From Hygrophila difformis (taxonomy: Eukaryota > Streptophyta > Magnoliopsida > Lamiales > Acanthaceae): 64,000 bases of DNA. The stretch spans positions 5,692,874 to 5,756,873 of the forward strand of contig JAOANR010000001.1 in assembly GCA_030278955.1 (NCBI GenBank), given 5' to 3'. Shown one piece after another: positions 20,014 to 31,106 of this stretch. The notes under the pieces were generated by a model, which was given only the letters and a program-made list of their open reading frames with translations, did no database searches and was not told the origin of the DNA. The first letter of the stretch is position 1; every line of letters begins with the position of its first letter. The position numbers and the translations under genes are program-made.

Positions 20014-23000
20014 TCAACTGTGCTCCACATTGAACCAGAAGAAGAGGGAGGTTCTTGTATATATGACCCGGACTTGCTTCAGTTTCAGAGTTCCACTTGT
20101 TAACACAGCCTTCGCACCTCCTTCAATCCTTGTCCGCATTACAGAAACACAATCCCTGGTGTTATTTTGAATAGGTTGAATCTCATGGGGGATTGCTGCA
20201 GTGGTCACAATGGCATGAGAGAGATGGTCCAAAGGATTCGACTCGCATTGCAGGATACAGCCATCAATTGTGAGCCTCCCGCTTCTATGAAGCAAGCAGC
20301 AGCCGAGCTCAGCCCTCACAGTCAAGTTAGAAAGTTTACAAGTGGACATGAATTCCAAGGCACTGTTAAAAAGATGAAAATTGAAAATTAGTTGACAGAT
20401 AATTTCAGAAGGCATTCCACCAACCCGCTGGAAAACAAGGTTGGATAATAGTAGTTCTGTAGATAACCAGAAATAAACTCAACCTAAAAAGAATGCATGA
20501 ATACACCTCCTGTTTTTCGTTAAATTGATAAAGGAGCTCTACTTTAAAAAAATAAATAAATAAATAAATTAAGGAAAACCGTTAAAACCCGACTATGATA
20601 TAAAAGTTTAAAAGAATCCCCTTATTCATGGGGCTCATTCCATCACTCAATCACATTTGCATAGTCACATCCTTTTCAACCAAATTTTAGGCACAAAATA
20701 ATATACCGTTCTTAAAAATTTTAATTCAAGAAAAAAAAAAAGCATGAATTTTGGTGTTGCTTGCACAATATATGCAGCTTTTATGCTAAGTTTTTATATG
20801 GCACATATTTCCATTCTAGCCCAATATACATGAATAGACATTATCATCAATGTTCTCATTAATACAGTATTATTCCCACGAAGAGATGTGGTCAAATTTA
20901 TGTATACGGGAAGAAAATATTCACTTATTAGTCATCAGATCAAAAAGTCCCTCAACTGAAAAAGTGTGGGCCAAATAGAAGTTGAGGTACAATAAAGCAA
21001 AAGATTGCATGCATACCTTTCAGATCCGCGGGAACAAATGAGAGTTGTATCATCAGGCAGTTCACCTGCACCAATCTGATAGAAAGCAACTCATGGATAT
21101 AAGTTTTCCAGTCAATAGAAATTAGCCATGAGTTGAAAAGGGGGTTTGATATAACATATACAAACATGCAAAAACCAAGTATCAATCACCCAGTGCACTA
21201 AGCGACAGACTAAAGAAGAAGACGAACCAACTGGAAATAAGATGAAATCAATTTTAATAGAACCTGAGTATTACAAACCATGGTCACTATAAATATAACT
21301 AGTAAAAAACTAGGCTATAATATAAACCAAGTCAAGAAAGGAACCCTATACAGCATTTAGGAAGGATCACATAATTAAATTTAAATAGGAAGAGCACACA
21401 CATTAGATTTTAACTTTAAATCTTTTAGTACTATAATTAACATAAACAAAACAAAAGGCCCAAACATTTGAGTCTCAGGAAACTCATCATCAAAGATTAG
21501 TTCCAACATACAATTTTCAAGAGACATCACAAGTTAACTGTCCAGAGCCAAGCGGGTTCCATCTGGTACTTACTTTCCTCACGATGACTATTTATCTTAT
21601 ACCAAGTAAGGTAATGTGTATAATAAAGCTCCATCTGGTAACTCGGCATGCTTTAACAAAAACAATTAAAAAAAAAAAAGACACATAGAAACAGATTTCC
21701 ATTAAAAAAACAAGAACACTATAGTTTTCAATAACACTCAGGCCTCGGCACATCATTTACATTGATGGAAGTCTAGTAAAAATCTATTTGGTGTCACTGA
21801 CAAATCTGGATCAACACGTAGGGATGGAAAGTGAAAGGTATTTCCTCAAACATACAAGGGGAAAAAGGAAAAAGAAAAAGGAAAGGAAGACAAAATGACA
21901 GGATTAAAATCAATGGTTGATTCCCAAGACAAAAAACCCAGAGATTACCAGGCAAAGAGGCTTTTTTATTTGAATATTGGATGCGCGGTGGATCCCTCCA
22001 GCCGCAATTAGAATAGTATCACCAGGCCTGCAAATCATTTACTCACAAGGGTTCACCTTTTCATGCTGAAACACACTACAAGCATATATAGCTTCACAGA
22101 CCTTGCAGCACAGACAGCTGTCTCAATGCTAGGATAAACACCAGGTTCAGATGAGTCTTTTACAGACCGGTCCACTCGCAGCCAAAGGCGAGGATGACAT
22201 GCCAGGAAATGCCATCTGCGGCAAACAAGGGCAGCATTATGACGATCTGCAAAGTCAATACAAGCTCATGAAAGAATACACAAGTTTAAAATGTAGTGGA
22301 GGCAGAATGTAACTTAAGATATATTCTCCAACATTAAGTGATAGAGTTGACATCACAAAATACTTGGGAGCCAAATCAGTTACACCCATTCAAAACTAGA
22401 AGATTACACTTCAACAAGTTTCTATTTTTCAATAAGCTATTTGGAACAGCTTATTGACTTCAAAATTGAAAGTAATGGTGAAAACGTAAAGGGTAGAAAT
22501 GTTGGGAGCCAACTCAGGTACACCCATTGAAAAAACTAGAAGATCACACTTCAACAAGTCTCTACTTTTCAACAAGCTATTTGCAACAGCTTATTGACTT
22601 CAAAGTTCAAAGTAATGGTGACAGCGGAATAGGTAGAAACGTGGTTCAACGATTAAATCAAAAGGGAAAAAATCTAGGATAAATACTGAACATACGTCTT
22701 TCTCTCCATGGTAACAATAATCGGTATAAACTATAATGAACTGGGTTGGGACAAACGCGCACTAACCAACGAATGATTCCCGAAAAGATTAACCTTTAGC
22801 AATCAAATGAAAACGCATAACCGAATCCTTCATTATTTAGCCAGTCCAATTTTGATATAACAAATTCAAGCTGTATTATCAGAATCTTCACATCCATCAC
22901 GCATCTTTGGACTCCAAACGCACGAAAAATTCAGAAGACTGTCAAAAAATTCAGCTATAGAAAAGAAAGAGTGAAATTAGGAAAAATGCGAACCTGGTAT

Positions 23001-23120
23001 GGGAGAGAGGAAGCCGAAAATGAGCATGAGACAGCCATCGTCAAGATTGTTGATGTGATGAGCACGAGAATTGTTGGATTGGGTGGATAATTTCTTGAAT
23101 TTGGGTTTATCCGCGTCCAT
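20014..23120 (-). CDS. F-box protein, SKIP5-like
   Basis: Five exons on the minus strand: 22994-23120, 22102-22246, 21949-22027, 21017-21075, 20014-20362. All junctions are GT-AG and frames join, giving 252 residues. Residues about 27-75 form an F-box (NLDDGCLMLIFGFLSPIP, then LVCRRWHFLACHPRLW). The rest (AARPGDTILIAAGG, LEFMSTCKLSNLTVRAELG, RTRIEGGAKAVLTSG) resembles the right-handed beta-helix repeats of Arabidopsis SKIP5. Known: F-box proteins join SKP1-cullin ubiquitin ligases and choose the substrate; SKIP5 was named as an SKP1-interacting protein. The substrate is unknown. It is transcribed divergently from the Integrator gene, with a 1.1-kb MULE-type MITE just upstream of its start. 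Confidence 0.9.
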
Positions 23121-23218
23121 GGAGAATATAGTTGAGATTCTGCTCCCCCGTAAAATATTAGGGATTTTTACGGGAGGAAAGAATGAGGACCGTGGAGATT
23201 CTGCCCAAGTTAAATTAA

Positions 23219-24367
23219 GAGCAATTCCCCAAAAATATACCTGAACTATACCAAAATTTTAACATTAGTATCTAAACTATTTTTTTTTTTTTTGAAGAAA
23301 ATAGACCTCAACTTTACAATGTTAGACAAATCTAGACTTTTCCCTTTTAAGATACTCCCTCCGTCCCATTCCAAATGTTCTACTTACTATTTTTGGATGT
23401 CCCATTACAAATGTCTTCTTTCTATAAATAGAAATAATTTTCCCCTCCAACAACTATGTGGACCCCATCATATACTCACAAACCAACTCTACCTTAATTC
23501 TCGTGGCCAACAGTAACAAGACACTTGGGTGGGACGGAGGGAGTATTATTTTAACACATATCAACTTTTCAAACAATTATTTTGACCCCAACAATTTAAA
23601 GAAAAGTATATTTTCATCATCAAATTTTCTTTTTAAATAAAATACATTTAAACAGTTAAACTATTATATTATATTAAAAGAAAAATAATATTAATTAAGT
23701 ATAAATATAATCAAATAAAAATTAACTGGAAATAAAATAATTAAATTTAAATCTAAATAAACTGATAGTATAAAATTAAATGAAGTTAAATATTTAAATA
23801 AAATAAAATTAAAAATTTTATTAAATATTTAAATTAAGTTTTTTACATTAGTCCGTCTATATTTCGTTTAATTACAATATCTTTTACTCCATTTAAATCA
23901 CAATCTAATATTATAAAATATGGTTTTATAATATTAGACCATTTTTTGACAATTTTTATTTTATTTTATTAATATTTATTTTTTAAAATTTCATTGCATA
24001 TTATACTTTTTTTCAAATTTTTATTTATCTAATTTTTATTTCATTTTATTTACGTTTTTATTTAATACTATAATATAATTTCATTATTTAATTATTTTCC
24101 AATTATAAATACTATAATTTAATTTCATTATTTAATTATATTTTTCTTCTATTTAAGTGAACAACGTTAATTTAAGAATCAAAATATATTGTTTTGAAAT
24201 TCTTGGGCTGGATGAAAAGTTTCAAAAGTAAATGGGTCTTAAAAATATACAAAGGTGTAGTTTTTTCTAATAAGGAAAATTGAGGTCTATTTTTTGCCAA
24301 AAAAAATAGTTTAGGTATTAATTTTAAAACTTTGATATAGTTGGGGTATATTTTTTGAAAATTGCTC
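23219..24367. mobile_element. MULE-type MITE with long inverted repeats
   Basis: The 9-bp sequence TTAAATTAA flanks it exactly (23210-23218 and 24368-24376). The ends GAGCAATTCCCCAAAAATAT and the reversed GAGCAATTTTCAAAAAATAT begin inverted arms of about 110-130 bp. The interior is AT-rich and non-coding. A 9-bp duplication and long arms point to a Mutator-like, non-autonomous element. It carries a nested Stowaway in its left half. Confidence 0.82.
23355..23543. mobile_element. Stowaway MITE (copy 1)
   Basis: The ends CTCCCTCCGTCCC and GGGACGGAGGGAG form inverted repeats flanked by TA. It is nearly identical to the element at 47640-47829. It is nested in the MULE-type MITE, so it inserted later. 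Confidence 0.92.
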
Positions 24368-24530
24368 TTAAATTAACCACCAAAACGACGTAGGGGGATC
24401 TAAGTATATTTTAAAATAAAAAAATACTAATATTAATAAATAATCTGCCCTTTCTACCCTAGCATTCTTCCCCAAATTCACCCACCGCCGCCGCCGCCTC
24501 CACTTTCTTCCCCTTTCTGCTCTCTCTCTC

Positions 24531-24614
24531 GTCCGCTCTCCTTCTAACGCCGCCGTCCGCTCTCCTTCTTACGCGCCGTCAGCTCTCCTTCTTACGCCGC
24601 CGTCCTCTCTTTCC
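24531..24614 (+). repeat. Tandem 23-24-bp repeat in probable 5' leader of the Integrator gene
   Basis: About 3.5 copies of a unit like GTCCGCTCTCCTTCTTACGC(CGCC), starting at 24531, 24555, 24578 and 24602. CT-rich and about 1 kb upstream of the start codon; it may be promoter or transcribed leader. Confidence 0.75.
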
Positions 24615-24619
24615 AAATT

Positions 24620-25583
24620 CACGCCGCCCTCCATCTCTCTCGCCTGCCCTCTGCCCCTCAGTGGCAAGGATATTATATAGGGTAAGTGTAAGTTGTAAAT
24701 CTATTATCTATCTGTAAATGATTTTGAGAGTTAGGGGAATGTAATTCATTGGTAATTTCGCTGAACCTAGCGTGTTTGGATGTTGCCATTGATTCCAATA
24801 AAGGCAATGTTTTTCGTTTAATCGAAATATTGCAACATATTGTTCCATGGGGTCTATTCAATAGAAATTTATATGATACGGAGTCTTCTGCCCTGTTACA
24901 TATGAACAATTCTGCAATTTATGACACAATTTGTATGCTTGAGAGTGCTATGTCATGCTCTGCTAATGCGATTGGTAGGAATGTATAGGAGTTTAGGAAT
25001 CCTCAGTCCCACAGAGGCAGGCTTCTATCACGTAGCTAACTTTCTTCTCATAAATAAAGCAGGCAAGTGAGACGACCCATCAATGCCCTGATTTGCTTCG
25101 AAAGCGTAATAACTGAAATTGGGGCACAGGCAAGCCCCTATACAATATAATAGAAGTACTATTTAACGGGAGTGCGAAGGCTGATCGGATGATTCTTTTG
25201 TTCGATGTAGCTGATACTTCCTCTTAGTTCTCCGGAAGTTGTTGATTGAGGAGTCCTGTAAATCTATCTGTAAGTTGTAAATGTATCTGTAAATCTACTT
25301 TCATTGGACTAAGTTATAAATCTATCTGTTAACTGCTGAAACAACAGGAGATGGATTGTGCACAATGCACAATTGCACATTTTGATTTGTCAAACTTATA
25401 AAGAATATAACATGTATATTATTGATTTCTCAAACTTCTTTATTTAGAAAAATGTTGGCTTTTGAATTTTTTTTTCATTGGATTTGCAGACCCTAATTGA
25501 AGTTCTAGTTCCGCCACTGACTAAACAATCAAATTATTCCTCGAGATTTAACCAACTTCGCGTTGGTGGGAAGTGAGAACTCT
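24620..25583. other. Upstream region of Integrator gene; includes unexplained stretch
   Basis: No gene confirmed. 24749-24988 is open for 79 codons but matches no family I know. 24990-25265 has an organelle-like base composition and style (GGGGCACAGGCAAGCCCC) and may be an insertion of mitochondrial DNA; this is a guess. Confidence 0.35.
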
Positions 25584-28500
25584 ATGGAGTTTGTAAGTCT
25601 CTCTCGATCACTTTCTGCATACAAATATCAGTTCTATGTTTTATTGTTCGGTTTTCATTTCCGGAAGATGGATATATTTTGGTGCTTTGAATTCAGCTGT
25701 TTGACTTATCTTTATGTATAAATTTCTTACTGGCTGCATTTGTGGCAGACTTGCTTGAGCGAAGGCAAGGGTTACTATTTCCCGCCATGCCACATTTTGG
25801 ATGTATGTGGTTTCACGGTTCTATTTGATTGTCCATTGGACCTGTCTTCACTTGCTGTCTTTTCTCCTGTCCCAATTGATTCAGTAGCTGAGAATTTGTG
25901 TTGTTCTCGCAAAAGAGATGTGGGGTGTGAGCTGAATGAGGAAAATAGGCGAAAAAGGAACAAACCTGTGGATGCAAGCAGTTTAATTTGTGCTGAACCT
26001 CGATATAGAACTGTGAGGAACTTGCTTCTTTGGAATGTTTCTTTTATAGATTTAGTGTTGATATCTAGTCCTATGGGTATACTGGGGTTGCCTTTTCTCA
26101 CTCGTAACAAAGATTTTTCAGCTAAGGTAATTATGGTCATTTCTTGTTTGTGGTTTTTAGTTGTTTTGTTTTCAATTGAAATTTGTGGATTTGATTGCTT
26201 GTGGGTGTAACGGTGGCTCAGGTGTATGTAACTGAAGCTGCTGCTAGAATTGGGCAATTAATGATGGAGGATCTTGTTAATATGCATAAAGAATTCAGCC
26301 AGTTTTATGGACCTGAGGCGTCTGATGGTCCTAACTGGATGAAATGGGATGAGATTGAAGCGCTCCCACTGGAACTGAAGCACATTTTGTGTGGTGCTGA
26401 TGGTATGAAGTTCGGTGCTTGGATGCCATTATACAGGTATAAAAATACAGCTCTATTTCTCTTTCAGAAATCACACCTTCAAGACTGTTTTTTTTTTATC
26501 CTTTTTTTACTGGAACCTACATGACTAGATTTTGTTCCAGACACATGATTTGTTAAGATAAAAGCAATTCCATACTGCAATGCATAAAATCCCTAATGGG
26601 TGTTGTATAAGATAACTCAAATTTTTTCTTTTTATTTATCCATAAATTTTTATCATATCCATTACTGTGATATCTCTGAAAATGTGGGGAGGTTGGAGCT
26701 TGAGTCATGTATCCCTCAGCTATAAGAATATTACTCTATGATTGATACCTCTGTTAGAGCAAAGAAAACAAGGAGTAGGTAAATATTGCAACTGCTATAT
26801 GGAGCAGTGGAGATCAAGTAGAACTCCCTGTTAATTGTTTCTGGAATTCAAACAAGCTGTTATATATTGAAAGTGAAATCTGCCCAAATATGTTCGATGA
26901 ATATTCAAACATATGTAGCTGGAAGTAATATTCTTTGTTTGCTTTTCATGGAAAAATTTGAATGGACTTTATTAAGATATTTTTCAAGCTCCATTATTGT
27001 AATTTGAGTTCCCACTTTTTAGTGTATCTGAATTACATAATTCCTTATGTGTTTGATTATGTCATGAGGGGTATTTATCAGTGCAGCTGACGTGAAGGCT
27101 TGCATGCAGAAGGTGATTGCTCTTAAGTATGCTGAAGAAGTTTTCTACAACGGCTTGTTGACAATAAAAGCATTCAGTTCTGGTTTAGATATTGGATCTT
27201 GTAATTGGAGTATAAATATTCCAAAAGGAAGCATTGCTTATATATCAAATTCTGTTTTCTCGCCTGCCACAGCAATGAGCTTCAATTACAAGGATTTGGA
27301 GAGAAGCGACTTGATTATATACTCAGATATGTCTTGTTGCAATGGTCCAGAAAATTTTGACGATGGAAGACCTCTCTCTAGTCATACTGGTAACAACTCA
27401 TCACATTTAAGGTACTCCCAATTCTGGATTTCTCAACATTATGATCATGGATGTGTTTTGACCTCTCTGTGTTTATAACTGAAGCAGGATCCATATTTAT
27501 ATTTTACGTATATTTTTCGTTTTTTTATTTTCATTTTGATTGAATTTGATTCAGCTTGTATCTATCTTGCAGTGATGATGATGATGATATGCATTCTGAA
27601 TCAAGGGAGCTGCTGGTTAATGATGATGAATATATGGAGGAGATGGAAAAATTAAATTTCATTAGCTCATGTGCCATTGATTCCTTAAAAGTTGGTGGCT
27701 CAGTTTTAATTTCCCTTGGACAACTTGGGATGATTCTCCAGCTATTGGAGCAGTTCGCTCATGATATGATGTCTGCAGATATGAAGGTGCATTTACATTC
27801 TTTAACGTGGACAGAATACAATAGGCATGTTTTGAAAAGTGATTGATTCTATTTTGGAGCCTAGCAGACCCCCCTGTGAGTCTGTGACTGAAATGACAAT
27901 TTGTGTGAACATCCAATTGAAACCTTTTTTCCTGCCATACAATGGCATGGCTCAAAGAAGTAGAGTGATTAAATGTTATTGGATAGTATATGCATTGTAT
28001 CCAAATGCTAGTCAAATATGAAATATAGATATCATTTCTTACGCATCTTAAAAATTCTTTTTTAAGTTTTACTTTAACCACTGTTCTGTAATGCAGGTCC
28101 CCATTTTTGTGGTTTCTTCAGTTGCAGAAGAGTTGATGGCATATACAAATATCATTCCAGAATGGTTATGTGAACCTCGGCAAGATCGTGTAAGTTGAGT
28201 TTAAAATGCCATATATATGCTTTTTTAAGGTGTATAATTCAAACCCAAATAGTTTGAATGTTTCAATTTGCAGCTTTACTCAGGTGAACCATTATTTGTT
28301 CATGCAGAGATGTTAAAAGACAGAAGGCTATATTTGTTTCCTGCCATTCACTCAGTCAAATTATTGTAAGACTTCTTATCTCTAGATATTGCATTGGCAA
28401 ACACGCACACATGTTCCAATTTCTTAATGTAGCAGGATTAAAATAACTCTCGTTCCAATTTTTGAAAATGGCAGGATTTTTTTTTTTATAATAAAAAGAC

Positions 28501-30640
28501 CCTCTATTTCTGCAAGATAATTTTTTTTGTAAACATTGACACCTATGTGTCGGCAAAGGTGTGTGGGAGCCCTAGCCACATAAATTACAAAGGGAATAAA
28601 GGGGAGGGATAAGGGGCCAGGTGGGAATCGAACCCCCAACCTAGGTTGGAAGGCATCGTACATGACCACTTGGGCAAGTCTCATTCCCCTATTTCTGCAA
28701 GATAATTGTCATGGTCATGTAATACTGACTGATTAATTTTAAATTTATTGCCATATATGGTGGAACTATGATAAGTAGTGTTATCATGTTTCATTAATAA
28801 GCATCGGACTGTTGAAGTTAGAAGTTCAACAGTTGGATGACGTGTACTGCAGAAGCAACAGAAAGAGTGTGTCTATCAGTCATTCATTTGAGACTACATG
28901 TTTTCATATGCGTTAATTTATGATTTTTATTCCTATTAGTTATCAAGATATACTTAGTCATGCAGCACCTCAGCAAAAAGTTAATAACTACACCTACAAA
29001 GTTGGAGACTGCATATGTTACTTTTTGTGACATGTTTGATATGAATTGAAATTTGTGAGTTCTGAAAACTTGACTATTTCGTTTCAAATCCTGCCACATA
29101 ATTGTTGCTTATAATATACCCTTGCATTATTAGTTCTGATAAATTGTTCTTATGTGCCCAAGATCAATTTGGCAGGAACCTTGCATAGTTATTTGTCCTC
29201 ACTGGAGCTTGCGACTTGGTCCTGTTGTTCATTTGCTCCGACGATGGTGTAGTGATTCGAATTCACTACTTGTGATGGAGGTGCCGTTTTATTAAACTTT
29301 TAATCGAACTGCCGTACTGTTAGATTGCCTATCAAATAAATTTGTGAATACCTTTTCTGACTATGGTTGTCTTGTCTTTGTACAAATACAGGAAGGGGTT
29401 GATGCCACTTTGGCTTTCTTACCATACAAGCCAATGAGAATGAAAGTCCTCCAATGTTCTTTCATTTCTGGAATAGAGTAAGTTGTTCTCTGTTTGTGTA
29501 TACACTGAAGTGTGTTATAATTCCGCTTGTGCTATTTCTCCCTGAGCAATATAAAATCATGAACTACTCACGGATCTGAAATGTGAATTTCTGGTACTTT
29601 GTAACTAGGAATGGTCTTCCTGATGTCCATGGCGATTAACCATTAACTCGTTGAATATCTTGATGTTCGGGTCTGAGAGTATTCTTCAAACATATTGTTT
29701 TATCCAATTTTTCTTAGTATGTGATGTACATTCCCCAGCACTGGGCTTTTCTTTAATAGTTAAACTTATGAATTGAAATGGAAACAGTTAAACATGGACA
29801 GAGATAACTGAGATTTTGTCACTTGACATTGAATAGAAAGCATCAATCTTAGTGTTTTGGGTATTTTTTAATAAACGTAAATTTCAGTTTTCCCCCATGG
29901 GTTGTAGGTATGTGTTGAATTATAATCTTACATTTCTTCTCATTTTTGCAGCGTACGAAAATGTCCCCATCTATTGAAGATATTACAGCCTAAAAGCGTC
30001 GTGGTAGTAATCCCTTTCCTATGAATCTTGTACCCCATGCTCATTGGTTTCATAAAGCACTTACTGGATTACTTATTTTTCCTCACTAAGAACACAGTGG
30101 TTTCTACGCATCACACAGTTCCCGGAGGCATCTAGGCAGCATGTTACTCCATTGGAAACTTCACTCCCATTCACCTACTACTCCGAAGGGCAAACCATAA
30201 CCATCCCATACCCAAAGGAAGACTCAGAGCTGGACATTGATGTAGAACTGGCCCATCAGCTCCAATACACAACATTGAAACAAGGTACAGCTGTCGCAAG
30301 ATTGAAGGGAGAGCTCATGGTGGAGCACGGAAGATATAGGTTATCCCCAGGAAACACAGACCCAACTGCCTCCCAGTCAAAGCCACTGCTTTATTTTGGC
30401 AGAATTGATGCAGATGCTCTGCTGACAGCATTGCAGAAGATGGGTATGGTTGTCACGTCCATGGAGGAAGCAATGGGTGCTGATGATGATGAATGTGGCA
30501 AGGTTTCTCTCATACATGTCTTGGAGCCTAGCAAAGCCTGGATAGAAATCACTGAAGCACAGACGCTGATAAGCACCGGAGATGAAAATGTGGCTTTACT
30601 TATTTCTCAAGCTGTACGTAGCGTATTGAATTGTATTTGA
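25584..30640 (+). CDS. Integrator complex subunit 9 homologue (INTS9)
   Basis: Eleven exons: 25584-25592, 25749-26126, 26222-26436, 27082-27411, 27573-27786, 28097-28189, 28274-28365, 29163-29280, 29392-29477, 29952-30003, 30119-30640. All introns are GT-AG and the frame is continuous, giving 702 residues, the usual plant length. The protein starts MEF then TCLSEGKGYYFPPCHIL, matching the plant INTS9 N-terminus. It has a metallo-beta-lactamase/beta-CASP fold (FIDLVLISSPMGILGLPFLT, MVVTSMEEAMG near the C-terminus) but lacks the HxHxDH metal ligands. That is expected: INTS9 is the inactive partner of the INTS11 endonuclease. The Integrator complex processes snRNA 3' ends in the nucleus and attenuates transcription. 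The first coding exon has only nine bases. A SINE sits in intron 7. Confidence 0.92.
28523..28688 (-). mobile_element. Full-length tRNA-derived SINE in INTS9 intron 7
   Basis: Read on the minus strand, it starts GGGAATGAGACTTGCCCAAG (A-box region), contains the B box GGTTCGATTCC, and ends TTGCCGACACATAGGTGTCA followed by an A-rich tail. An exact 19-bp duplication (CTATTTCTGCAAGATAATT) flanks it at 28504-28522 and 28689-28707. It lies antisense to the host gene, well away from the splice sites. Confidence 0.92.
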
Positions 30641-31106
30641 TATTTTGATTGTTCCAGTGGGTATGTAGTAGTTATGTACTGTAGTACTAGTATTATTTTT
30701 GTGGGGGTTTGTTTAACTTAATTTTTTTTTTTAAAGTTTGGGTAAAATACTAGATAGAGAAGTATTTAGTTTTCTAATGTTTAGCATCTCTGTCTTCATT
30801 TTTTCTTTTTTTTTTGTGTAGTAAATTAATTTATTGATATATATTTTTCAATCATTAATTCCATACATCGTTTAAGGAGACGTTTTATTAATTAAATTGA
30901 AGGTATGTAGTATTATACCAACAATGGAAGGATATATCATGGATGGGATTATAAACACAGTGTTGTTTCAGAAAGACAAGCGTTATGTATATACTTCTCC
31001 TTACAGCCACACCATAAGCTTCAACACCGCAATAACATAACCAGCAAGCAATGCATAATAACTGAGAAGAAAGGCACACGACATGAAGAGACCCTGGCCA
31101 AATTCA
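30641..31106. other. Convergent 3' region between INTS9 and response regulator gene
   Basis: AT-rich, with T-runs near 30722 and 30805. Holds the 3' untranslated ends of both genes; nothing else is visible. Confidence 0.6.

Noticed and set aside
25775..26257. 160-codon minus-strand frame opposite INTS9 exon 2
   Set aside because: The plus strand encodes conserved INTS9 sequence here; the antisense frame crosses the intron and has no recognisable domain.
28523..28688. tRNA gene suggested by A- and B-box-like sequences
   Set aside because: The promoter boxes belong to a tRNA-derived SINE with an A tail and exact target duplication; no cloverleaf is formed.
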